Source: JASMHC01 sp042092935 (GTDB lineage: Bacteria; Pseudomonadota; Alphaproteobacteria; Rhodobacterales; Rhodobacteraceae). Taken from it: DNA of 11,828 bases. Location of the stretch: NCBI GenBank assembly GCA_042092935.1, contig JBELFK010000091.1, positions 1 to 11,828 of the forward strand, in the 5' to 3' direction. The position numbers and the translations under genes were made by a program. Within the stretch, counting starts at the first letter, position 1; each line of letters starts with the position of its first letter. Shown here one piece after another: positions 1-6,157 of this stretch. The notes beneath the pieces were generated by a model, which did not search any database, was not told the origin of the DNA, and saw only the letters and a list, made by a program, of their open reading frames with translations.

Positions 1-387
1 GGTCGGATAATCCGCGAACCGCGCATGTTCGGGCGGGGTGGCGACAATCTGCGAGGCAAACCAAGCAATGCCGGGGTTGTGGGCAATCATAAGCACGCAG
101 TCGCCCGTCGCTTTTTTCAAAACCGCCAGCAACGTTGCGGCATCCGCCAAATACAACTCGCGCAGATAGGTGGTCTCGGCCTTTTGATCCAGGCGAAACG
201 CGGTTTCCGTGGTTCGCTCTGCCGCCGAGCACAGGATTTGATCCGGGCGGTAGTCATTCAATCCCAACCAATCGCGCAGCGCATAGCCGGACTGCCGGCC
301 ACGTTTGTTCAAGGGCCGGTCGAAATCATCGAGATCATGCGACCAATCGGATTTGGCGTGGCGCATCAGGATTAGGCGTTTTGTCAT
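1..387 (-). CDS. SixA-type histidine phosphatase (partial, C-terminus beyond window)
   Basis: This is a histidine phosphatase superfamily protein of the SixA type. Such enzymes remove phosphate from phosphohistidine, for example on phosphorelay HPt domains. The 129 visible residues open with LILMRHAKSDW, which holds the catalytic RH pair (R9, H10). SAAERTTET (54-62) supplies the conserved Arg58, and IAHNPG (101-106) supplies the second catalytic histidine, H103. SixA-like proteins usually run to about 160-170 residues, so some 30-40 are missing past the window edge. The ATG at 387 overlaps the stop of the upstream ferredoxin-like gene as ATGA, and no Shine-Dalgarno is visible, so translation is probably coupled. 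The family is clear; the physiological substrate is not. Confidence 0.88.
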   Translation of the reverse strand, partial: MTKRLILMRHAKSDWSHDLDDFDRPLNKRGRQSGYALRDWLGLNDYRPDQILCSAAERTTETAFRLDQKAETTYLRELYLADAATLLAVLKKATGDCVLMIAHNPGIAWFASQIVATPPEHARFADYPT

Positions 388-1013
388 TTGGGATGAAAGG
401 CTTTCATGTGAAATTCGGATTGTTCCTCAAGCCTGCCATAAGCGTGGCTGACAGGGCAAGCGCGACGCACCTTGCAGCCCTTATAGCAGTCGCGTCCCGC
501 CGATGTGTCGAGATAGGCGCGGCAGGCGTCGACATCGTAGGCGCCAGACGCGAACGCGCCGACAGGGCAGGCAGGGATGCAGGGGCCCATACAATGGCTA
601 CATGGGCTTTGCGAGGGCGTGGGTGGCAGTTCCAGACGCTGCGGTAGCCTCAGCGCCCCCCTGAACGAAAGAAACAGCCCCGCTTTGTCATGCACCAGCA
701 AATGCACCGGCGACGACCAGCACCGGCCGCTGTCTAGCGCCCACTGAAGGAACGCGGGGTAGGGTGGCCCGTCTGATGGAAAAACCGCCTGAGCGTCATA
801 GCGCAGGGCCAATGCCCCGATCACCCGTTTGGACCAGCGATCCATCGGGTCTGCGGCCCCGTCTGCCTTTTCTTTCGACGATTTGAACAGGCTCCAAAAC
901 GCAGGTTCGTCCGGCCCGAGCAGCAACAGCGTGCCGCCCTCGGGCGGATGCAGGCCGCCAACAATGCTCAGGCCTAGCGCCTGCGCTGCCGACGCAACCG
1001 CGTCGTAGGTCAT
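384..1013 (-). CDS. Ferredoxin-like [4Fe-4S] cysteine-rich protein, conserved in alphaproteobacteria
   Basis: This is a 209-residue protein with a C-terminal iron-sulfur region. Cysteines 138, 141, 145 and 149 precede Pro-Val-Gly-Ala-Phe, a ferredoxin-type signature. C164, C176, C180 and C186 (CYKGC, then ACP) could hold a second cluster, giving eight candidate ligands. The layout resembles the C-terminal cluster domain of QueG-type proteins, but the N-terminal 130 residues do not look like a full cobalamin-binding module. From memory this is a conserved alphaproteobacterial family usually annotated simply as ferredoxin, with a typical DRW, a PYPAF-like segment and a C-terminal FHMKAF; its function is unknown to me. 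There is no signal peptide, so it is probably cytoplasmic. The start overlaps the hydroxylase stop as ATGA and the stop overlaps the phosphatase start. The neighbouring di-iron enzyme makes electron donation to it plausible, as inference only. Confidence 0.8.
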   Translation of the reverse strand: MTYDAVASAAQALGLSIVGGLHPPEGGTLLLLGPDEPAFWSLFKSSKEKADGAADPMDRWSKRVIGALALRYDAQAVFPSDGPPYPAFLQWALDSGRCWSSPVHLLVHDKAGLFLSFRGALRLPQRLELPPTPSQSPCSHCMGPCIPACPVGAFASGAYDVDACRAYLDTSAGRDCYKGCKVRRACPVSHAYGRLEEQSEFHMKAFHPK

Positions 1014-1804
1014 TTTCGCCGAAAGGGCAGCAGCATGGACCAGCCGATTTTCGCTGGACTGTCATCCTGCCATTCAAGACCGATTGTCATCCCCTCATGC
1101 CCCTTTTCCGGCTGCGCGATATAGGTGCCAAAGATACGGTCCCAAATCGAAAGCGCAAAGCCGTAATTGCTGTCATGCTCATGCCGGTGGACCGAATGAT
1201 GCACGCGGTGCATGTCGGGGGTGACAAGAATGGCGCGCACCACGCGGTCAAGCCCAAGCGGCAGTTTGAGATTTGAGTGATTGAACAAGGCGGTGCCATT
1301 CAACATCACCTCAAAAATCACAATCGCGACGGCAGCAGGGCCGAACACATAAATCAGCCCGATCTTCAGCAACATCGAAAAGGCAATCTCGACCGGATGA
1401 AAGCGGATTGCGGTCGTCACATCAATGTCGCGGTCTGCATGATGCACCCGATGAAAGCGCCAAAGCAGCGGGATTTTATGCGTGATAAGATGCTGCGCCC
1501 AAATCGCGAAGTCAAAGATCAGGATCGCCAGGATAATCTCGACCCCGATAGGCAAATTGACGAGGTTGAACACCCCCCACCCGTTGACCGAGGCATCCAC
1601 CGCCGCGCCAACGGCCAGCAACGGCAATCCAAGCCCGAGGAGTTGCAGCGTGCCTGTGTTCGCAAAACTGAAAACCCAATTCGTCAGCCAGCGCCGCATA
1701 CGGCTTTGAACGCGGTTGCGTCGGGGCAGGAGAGCCTCGGCGATTGCAAAGAGCACAAACAATCCGAGAAACACGCCGAGGCGGAGGGTGGCTTCGTATT
1801 CCAT
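1010..1804 (-). CDS. Fatty acid hydroxylase / sterol desaturase family membrane protein
   Basis: This 264-residue integral membrane protein belongs to the di-iron fatty acid hydroxylase superfamily (sterol desaturase, carotenoid and lipid hydroxylases). The eight-histidine pattern is visible: HLITH (105-109), HRVHH (118-122), an RFHP histidine at 136, NHS with H176, and the cluster HRVHHSVHRHEH (199-210). Hydrophobic segments lie at about 8-25, 50-70, 85-103 and 143-168. The family uses O2 and external electrons to hydroxylate or desaturate lipids at the inner membrane; the substrate cannot be told from sequence. The gene follows argB by 41 nt and its stop overlaps the ferredoxin-like gene (ATGA). 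No strong Shine-Dalgarno precedes the ATG at 1804, but the hydrophobic N-terminus begins directly there and no better start is present. Confidence 0.88.
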   Translation of the reverse strand: MEYEATLRLGVFLGLFVLFAIAEALLPRRNRVQSRMRRWLTNWVFSFANTGTLQLLGLGLPLLAVGAAVDASVNGWGVFNLVNLPIGVEIILAILIFDFAIWAQHLITHKIPLLWRFHRVHHADRDIDVTTAIRFHPVEIAFSMLLKIGLIYVFGPAAVAIVIFEVMLNGTALFNHSNLKLPLGLDRVVRAILVTPDMHRVHHSVHRHEHDSNYGFALSIWDRIFGTYIAQPEKGHEGMTIGLEWQDDSPAKIGWSMLLPFRRK

Positions 1805-1845
1805 GACGGGAATGTAAAGCCGCCGACCCGTCAGAACAAGCTGAA

Positions 1846-2706
1846 TTATCCCCGAATAAGCGAACCTGCGCCGTGTTCGGTGTAAAGCTCAAGCAGGCAG
1901 GCGTTTGGCGCACGTCCGTCAAGAATGACCACAGCCCGCACGCCTTGCGACAGGGCGTCAAGCGCGGTTTCGGTCTTGGGAATCATGCCGCCGGCGATCG
2001 TGCCATCCGCGATCATGTCCTTGATCTGACCGGCCTTGAGTTCGGTCACAACCTCGCCCGAGCCATCTTTGACACCAGCCACATCCGTCAAAAGCAACAG
2101 GCGGTCGGCGTTCAGCGCACCGGCAATCGCACCGGCCATCGTGTCGCCGTTGATGTTGAACGTCTCGCCCTCACGACCGGCACCCAAGGGGGCGATCACG
2201 GGTATCGTGTTGCTTTCAAACAGGTTTTCAAGCAGCGAAGGGTCAACGTCCTTGGGTGTGCCAACATATCCAAGCGCCGGATCGGTTTGATCGCAAATCA
2301 CAAGGTTGGCGTCTTTGCCCGACAGGCCGACGGCCTTGCCGCCTTGCGCGTTGATCGCCTGAACGATCCGCTTGTTGACGCGCCCCGACAGCACCATTTC
2401 AACAACTTCGACAGTCGCCGCGTCGGTGACCCGCTTGCCGTTGACGAACTCGCTTTGAATATCGAGCTTGTCGAGCATCGCGTTTATCATCGGCCCGCCG
2501 CCGTGAACGATCACGGGGTTGACCCCAACCATCTGCATCAGAACCACGTCGCGGGCGAACATCTCCATGCCTTCGTCGCTGCCCATGGCGTGCCCGCCCA
2601 GCTTGATGACAACAATCGAGTTGTCGTAACGCTGAAGGTAGGGCAGCGCTTCTGAAAGGGTACGGGCTGTGGCGATCCAATCGCGGTTCATGGTCTGCTT
2701 CTTCAT
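1846..2706 (-). CDS. argB: Acetylglutamate kinase
   Basis: ArgB phosphorylates N-acetyl-L-glutamate with ATP, the second step of arginine biosynthesis, in the cytoplasm. The 286-residue product fits the family (about 260-300). It shows the amino-acid kinase fold motifs: VIKLGGHAMG (33-42) near the N-terminus, VIVHGGGP (65-72), FNINGDTMAGAIAGAL (183-198) in the middle, and GGMIPKTETAL (239-249) near the C-terminus. The chosen ATG at 2706 has GAGGA seven bases upstream (2714-2718). A second in-frame Met at residue 6 (MNRDWIATA) is a less well-placed alternative. Upstream lies a 122-nt gap containing a palindrome, so argB may have its own promoter rather than depending on the yidC-yihA cluster. 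Downstream, the hydroxylase gene follows after 41 nt and is probably co-transcribed. Confidence 0.97.
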   Translation of the reverse strand: MKKQTMNRDWIATARTLSEALPYLQRYDNSIVVIKLGGHAMGSDEGMEMFARDVVLMQMVGVNPVIVHGGGPMINAMLDKLDIQSEFVNGKRVTDAATVEVVEMVLSGRVNKRIVQAINAQGGKAVGLSGKDANLVICDQTDPALGYVGTPKDVDPSLLENLFESNTIPVIAPLGAGREGETFNINGDTMAGAIAGALNADRLLLLTDVAGVKDGSGEVVTELKAGQIKDMIADGTIAGGMIPKTETALDALSQGVRAVVILDGRAPNACLLELYTEHGAGSLIRG

Positions 2707-2733
2707 GTTTTGGTCCTCGCGGGCTTAACGAGG

Positions 2734-2762
2734 CTTATCCTAAAAGGGGCGCTATCGCGCAA
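2734..2762 (-). promoter_or_regulatory. Candidate argB promoter (weak)
   Basis: On the minus strand TTGCGC (2762-2757) and GATAAG (2739-2734) are separated by exactly 17 nt and lie 28 nt upstream of the argB ATG. Each hexamer matches the sigma-70 consensus only partly (3/6 and 4/6). The spacing and the lack of another promoter in the gap are the reasons for listing it. Confidence 0.3.
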
Positions 2763-2786
2763 GACCATTCATGACCCCCATCCTGA

Positions 2787-2805
2787 CCTTCCCCTTTGGG
2801 GAAGG
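2787..2805. repeat. Perfect 8-bp stem, 3-nt loop palindrome in the yihA-argB gap (REP-like)
   Basis: CCTTCCCC, loop TTT, GGGGAAGG forms a perfect 19-nt hairpin between the yihA stop and argB. Neither strand has a T-run after the stem, so it is not a canonical intrinsic terminator, although it could stabilise the 3' end of the yihA transcript. Its architecture (8-bp stem, 3-nt loop) matches that of the palindrome at 11799-11817 with a different sequence. It is preceded on the plus strand by CCCCCATCCTGA, a context that from memory resembles dispersed intergenic repeats of alphaproteobacteria. That has not been verified here. Confidence 0.6.
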
Positions 2806-2828
2806 AACATTGGGGCTAAGGGCCTGCG

Positions 2829-3479
2829 TTAAACCAGCGTCGCGATGGTTGTGCGCAGGGTCGCAATACCGTCGCCCTTTTCGCTTGAGGTCAGGATCAT
2901 CTCGGGGAAAGCCGCGGGATGTTTGGCCAGCTTTTCGCGCACCTGCGCCAGAATATTGGCCCGATCCTTGTCCTTAACCTTATCGGTCTTGGTCAAAACG
3001 GCCTGAAAGGTCACCGCAGCGCTGTCGAGCAAGCTCATGATTTCCTCATCCACGGATTTCACCCCATGGCGGGCGTCGATCAGCACAAAGACACGGCGCA
3101 GAGATTGGCGGCCCGAGAGATACTGCTTGAGAAGCCTTTGCCATTTCTCAACCACGGCCAGCGGCGCGTTGGCATAGCCATAGCCCGGCAGGTCGACAAG
3201 ATAGTGATCTTCGCCAGCGGTGAAAAAGTTGATCTCTTGCGTTCGGCCGGGGGTGTTTGACGCACGCGCTAGCCCCTTGCGGCCAGTGAGCGCATTAATC
3301 AGGCTGGATTTACCAACGTTCGAGCGCCCGGCAAAGCAGACCTCCAATCGGTCGGCGGGGGGCAGGCCATTCATTGCGACGACGCCCTTTAGAAACTCGG
3401 TCTCGCCCGCAAACAGCAAACGGCCTTTTTCAAGCGATGCATGATCCGGGGTTTCGGCGATAGGAAACGACAATTGCAT
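2829..3479 (-). CDS. yihA: Ribosome biogenesis GTP-binding protein YihA/EngB (YsxC)
   Basis: This is a TRAFAC-class GTPase needed for maturation of the large ribosomal subunit; the family also appears as engB or ysxC. All nucleotide-binding motifs are present: G1 GRSNVGKS (51-58), the G2 region NTPGRTQ (75-81), G3 DLPG (96-99) followed by YGYA, G4 TKTD (163-166) and G5 SSEKG (198-202). At 216 residues the length is normal. The ATG at 3479 shares one base with the MOSC gene stop (TAATG). A good Shine-Dalgarno, GAGG, sits seven bases upstream inside the end of the MOSC gene, so it can initiate by itself as well as by coupling. The position downstream of yidC fits the common alphaproteobacterial arrangement. 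Confidence 0.96.
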   Translation of the reverse strand: MQLSFPIAETPDHASLEKGRLLFAGETEFLKGVVAMNGLPPADRLEVCFAGRSNVGKSSLINALTGRKGLARASNTPGRTQEINFFTAGEDHYLVDLPGYGYANAPLAVVEKWQRLLKQYLSGRQSLRRVFVLIDARHGVKSVDEEIMSLLDSAAVTFQAVLTKTDKVKDKDRANILAQVREKLAKHPAAFPEMILTSSEKGDGIATLRTTIATLV

Positions 3480-4231
3480 TACAGAACCTCGACCAGATCA
3501 TCTTGTTGCACCAGGCCGGATTTGGTTACCACAGCGTAAACGCCGCAATCCGTGTGGCCAAACCCATCGCGCAGAGCGGCGAGGGTATTTGCGTCTTTTT
3601 CACCGGTTTCGGGATCGACCATCGTCGCGTTGCAGCGTTTGATCCGCTCGCGCACCTCAACTTCGGCCGCGCCAAGGCGCAGGCACCTGCCGATCAGATC
3701 GTGTTCTTGCCACGGTTCAAGCCCGTCGATGTTGAAATTGCCGCGCCAACGACGCGCATCAAGGCTATGGCCCACCTGCGCTTCGACGTCGCGGTGCGAC
3801 GCGAGATTGATAAGCGATATTGACCGATAATCGGTATCTGTCATCGGCGCTTCGGCCCGCACGAGGCGCGCGGGAAGCAATCGCGACCCGTTTGAAATGG
3901 GCATCACCCATTGGATAAACCGATTGGCATCACCTTCGTCATCGGGATCGATCGTCAGATCCGGACGATCGGGGTGGCTAAGCGTCAAGGATCGAAAAGC
4001 AGGATCCGTCACGCATTGGATCGCCTGCAAACGCGGTGACTTTGCGCCAATCGAAAACTCGCTACAGGGTTCCCATCGGGGGCGATCTGTATCGAAACAC
4101 GACCTCTCATGCGCGACGGCCCAGCGACGATCCCACGGAAGGCATTCGCCCGCCGAAAGCGCGACCTGATCGATACGTTCATGCCCATGGGACTTGATCG
4201 GGTGTCGCCAGATATCTGCGACAACACCCAT
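3479..4231 (-). CDS. MOSC domain-containing protein (YcbX/mARC-like, molybdenum cofactor)
   Basis: This 250-residue protein has an N-terminal MOSC beta-barrel segment (VADIWRHPIKSHGHERI, about 4-20) followed by a C-terminal MOSC domain. In the latter, RWRGNFNIDG (161-170) is followed by ERIKRCNATMVDPETG (195-210). Cys200 sits where MOSC proteins of the mARC/YcbX group bind molybdenum cofactor, as known for that family. No ferredoxin domain is fused, unlike E. coli YcbX. Such proteins reduce N-hydroxylated or other nitrogen/sulfur substrates; the substrate here is unknown. It is sandwiched between yidC and yihA with one-base TAATG overlaps on both sides, so it is co-translated with membrane-insertion and ribosome-assembly genes. 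The molybdate transporter in the same window lies about 5 kb away. Confidence 0.9.
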   Translation of the reverse strand: MGVVADIWRHPIKSHGHERIDQVALSAGECLPWDRRWAVAHERSCFDTDRPRWEPCSEFSIGAKSPRLQAIQCVTDPAFRSLTLSHPDRPDLTIDPDDEGDANRFIQWVMPISNGSRLLPARLVRAEAPMTDTDYRSISLINLASHRDVEAQVGHSLDARRWRGNFNIDGLEPWQEHDLIGRCLRLGAAEVEVRERIKRCNATMVDPETGEKDANTLAALRDGFGHTDCGVYAVVTKSGLVQQDDLVEVL

Positions 4232-6060
4232 TACTTTTTGTCCGACTTCGGTTTGCGCTTAAAGCCCTTGAGAATGTTGCCAAACACATCCGGTTTATAG
4301 CCGTGGCTGCGCATTATCAGGTATTGCTGCGTAAACGTGATCGTGTTGTTGGCGATCCAGTACACGACAAGCCCGCTTGCAAAGCTGCCGAGCATGAACA
4401 TGAAGATCCATGGCATCCAGGCAAAGATCATCTGCTGCGTCGGATCGGTTGGCGCCGGGTTCAATTTCTGCTGGATCCACATAGAGATACCGAGAAGGAT
4501 CGGCAGCACGCCAAGGCTAAGAATAAAGAAGATCGACCCCGGTTCTGGCGTGGCGTTTGGCAACAGGCCGAACAGGTTCAGGATGGACGTTGGGTCTGGT
4601 GCGGACAAATCCTTGATCCAGCCGATCCACGGCGCGTGGCGCAATTCAAGCGTGACGAAAATCACCTTGTAGAGCGAGAAGAAGATCGGAATTTGCAGAA
4701 GGATCGGCAGACAGCCAGAGGCGGGGTTAACCTTTTCCTTCTTGTAAAGCTCCATCGTCGCTTGCTGCATTTTTTGACGGTCGTCGCCGTATTTTTCCTT
4801 CATCTCCGCCATTTGCGGTTGAAGCTCGCGCATTTTTGCCATCGAGGCATAGGATTTATACGCCAGCGGGAACAGGGCGGCTTTAATCAACAGCGTCAGC
4901 GCGATAATCGCCCAACCCATTGATCCGGCAATGCCCAATCCGGTGAAGGTTGCGTTCAGCCAATGCAGGACAAAGAATATCGGTTTGGTCAGGAAGAAGA
5001 ACCAGCCCCAATCGATGCTGTCGAGGAAACCTGTGATCCCGGCCTTCTCGTAGTTGCGGATCGCTTCCCATTCTTTCGCACCGGCGAAAAGCTGCGTTGC
5101 AACTTCCGAGGATTGACCAGCCGCGACCGTGACGGGCAGGCCGACGGCCTCGGTTTGGTAAATCTCACGGCTTGCGAAATACTTGGCGACCGAGCGGAAC
5201 CCCGTGTTTTGATCGGGGATCAGTGTTGTCATCCAGAAGTGGTCGGTAAACCCGATCCAGCCGTTTTCAGCAACGTCGATACGGTCGGCGGTCGTGCCTT
5301 CGCGTTCGTCAAAGCCAAAGTCTTCCATCTTACTGTATTTAACTTCCTGCAATTCGCCGTCCGACATGCGGACAAGACCTTCGTGCAGGATGAAAAAATT
5401 CTTAAGATCGGCCGGTTCGCCGTGGCGGCGGATCAGGCCATAGGGGCGCAATGTGATGTCCGCAGCGCCATTATTTTCGACACTTTGATTGATCGAGAAC
5501 AGGAAGTTCTCATCGACGGAAATCGCGCGGCGGAAAATCTGACCGTTGCCATTGTCCCAGCGCAAAACGATCTCATTGTCGGCGGTCAAAACCGTGCCGC
5601 TTTCGACGGTCCAAGGGGTGTCCGGCCCGGGAACCTGATCGGCGTTTAGACCCGATGCTGCGGCCCAGCCATAAAGTGCGTAATAGGCGTTGTCGCTGCC
5701 CACGGGGGACAGGAATGTGACGATCTCGGCGTCGTCATCCAGTGTCTCGCGATAGTCTTTCAGGCGAAGATCGTCGATACGACCGCCCGTCAGTGAGATT
5801 GATCCTTCGATGCGGTCGGTTTCGATTGGCAACCGCGGCGCTTCGACCGCCACCGCAGCTTCGGTCGGGGTGGCCGAGGCGACAGTGTCGCCCTCGACGC
5901 CTGGAAGCGTGGACGACGAGGTGGCGACATCCTGCGCGATGGTCGTCGGATCAACGGTCGGTGTTGTGGTCTCGGGGGGCGGGAACAACAAAAACCATAC
6001 GAGAATGACAGCAAAACTAAGAGCTGTTGCAAGAAAGAGGTTCTTATTTTGATTGTCCAT
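4231..6060 (-). CDS. yidC: Membrane protein insertase YidC
   Basis: YidC inserts and folds inner-membrane proteins, alone or with SecYEG. Numbered from the ATG at 6060 (609 residues), the protein has a first membrane helix at about 8-26, then a Pro/Thr/Ala-rich linker. A large periplasmic P1 domain follows (about 75-340), then the conserved five-helix core. Core hallmarks are SMAKMRELQPQM (406-417), EKVNPASGCLPILLQIPIF (442-460) and a last helix ending in the WIANNTITFTQQYL region. The hydrophilic-groove positive residue is Lys393 (TLLIKAALFP) where E. coli has Arg. The C-terminal tail is basic. An in-frame GTG at 6072 also exists but lies inside the Shine-Dalgarno sequence, so I choose the ATG. 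Its stop overlaps the MOSC start. Confidence 0.97.
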   Translation of the reverse strand: MDNQNKNLFLATALSFAVILVWFLLFPPPETTTPTVDPTTIAQDVATSSSTLPGVEGDTVASATPTEAAVAVEAPRLPIETDRIEGSISLTGGRIDDLRLKDYRETLDDDAEIVTFLSPVGSDNAYYALYGWAAASGLNADQVPGPDTPWTVESGTVLTADNEIVLRWDNGNGQIFRRAISVDENFLFSINQSVENNGAADITLRPYGLIRRHGEPADLKNFFILHEGLVRMSDGELQEVKYSKMEDFGFDEREGTTADRIDVAENGWIGFTDHFWMTTLIPDQNTGFRSVAKYFASREIYQTEAVGLPVTVAAGQSSEVATQLFAGAKEWEAIRNYEKAGITGFLDSIDWGWFFFLTKPIFFVLHWLNATFTGLGIAGSMGWAIIALTLLIKAALFPLAYKSYASMAKMRELQPQMAEMKEKYGDDRQKMQQATMELYKKEKVNPASGCLPILLQIPIFFSLYKVIFVTLELRHAPWIGWIKDLSAPDPTSILNLFGLLPNATPEPGSIFFILSLGVLPILLGISMWIQQKLNPAPTDPTQQMIFAWMPWIFMFMLGSFASGLVVYWIANNTITFTQQYLIMRSHGYKPDVFGNILKGFKRKPKSDKK

Positions 6061-6068
6061 TGGGACCG

Positions 6069-6074
6069 CCACCT
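6069..6074 (-). promoter_or_regulatory. Shine-Dalgarno of yidC that decides the start codon
   Basis: AGGTGG on the minus strand is spaced eight bases from the ATG at 6060. The alternative upstream GTG start (6072-6070) is made of bases of this same motif and has no Shine-Dalgarno of its own. The initiator is therefore most likely the ATG, giving an N-terminus beginning MDNQNKN, which is typical of the family. Confidence 0.75.
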
Positions 6075-6095
6075 ATCGACTGATTTCTGCGTGGT

Positions 6096-6122
6096 TCAAT
6101 AGGTCAACTATGAAAAGGTCAA
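6096..6122 (-). promoter_or_regulatory. Candidate yidC promoter region with duplicated TTGACC
   Basis: Two copies of TTGACC occur on the minus strand (6122-6117 and 6107-6102), nine bases apart, in the 97-nt gap before yidC. TTGACC is a good alphaproteobacterial -35 element. The matching -10 is poor: TATTGA lies 15 nt after the first copy, and no good hexamer lies 17 nt after the second. It is a possible promoter or a direct-repeat operator; the assignment is weak. Confidence 0.3.
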
Positions 6123-6157
6123 GGGGTTTTCAACTTTCTGGGCGGAATGGCCCCCCC

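Noticed and set aside
1873..2655. 260-codon open frame on the plus strand opposite argB
   Set aside because: It is an exact antisense shadow of a secure argB gene in GC-rich DNA; the translation resembles no family and has no ribosome binding site.
2787..2805. Intrinsic terminator for the yihA cluster
   Set aside because: The stem is strong, but neither strand has a following T-run.
4963..5649. 228-codon open frame on the plus strand opposite yidC
   Set aside because: It is a shadow of the yidC P1 domain with no family features.
6061..6072. GTG start extending YidC by four residues
   Set aside because: The GTG overlaps the Shine-Dalgarno used by the ATG at 6060.
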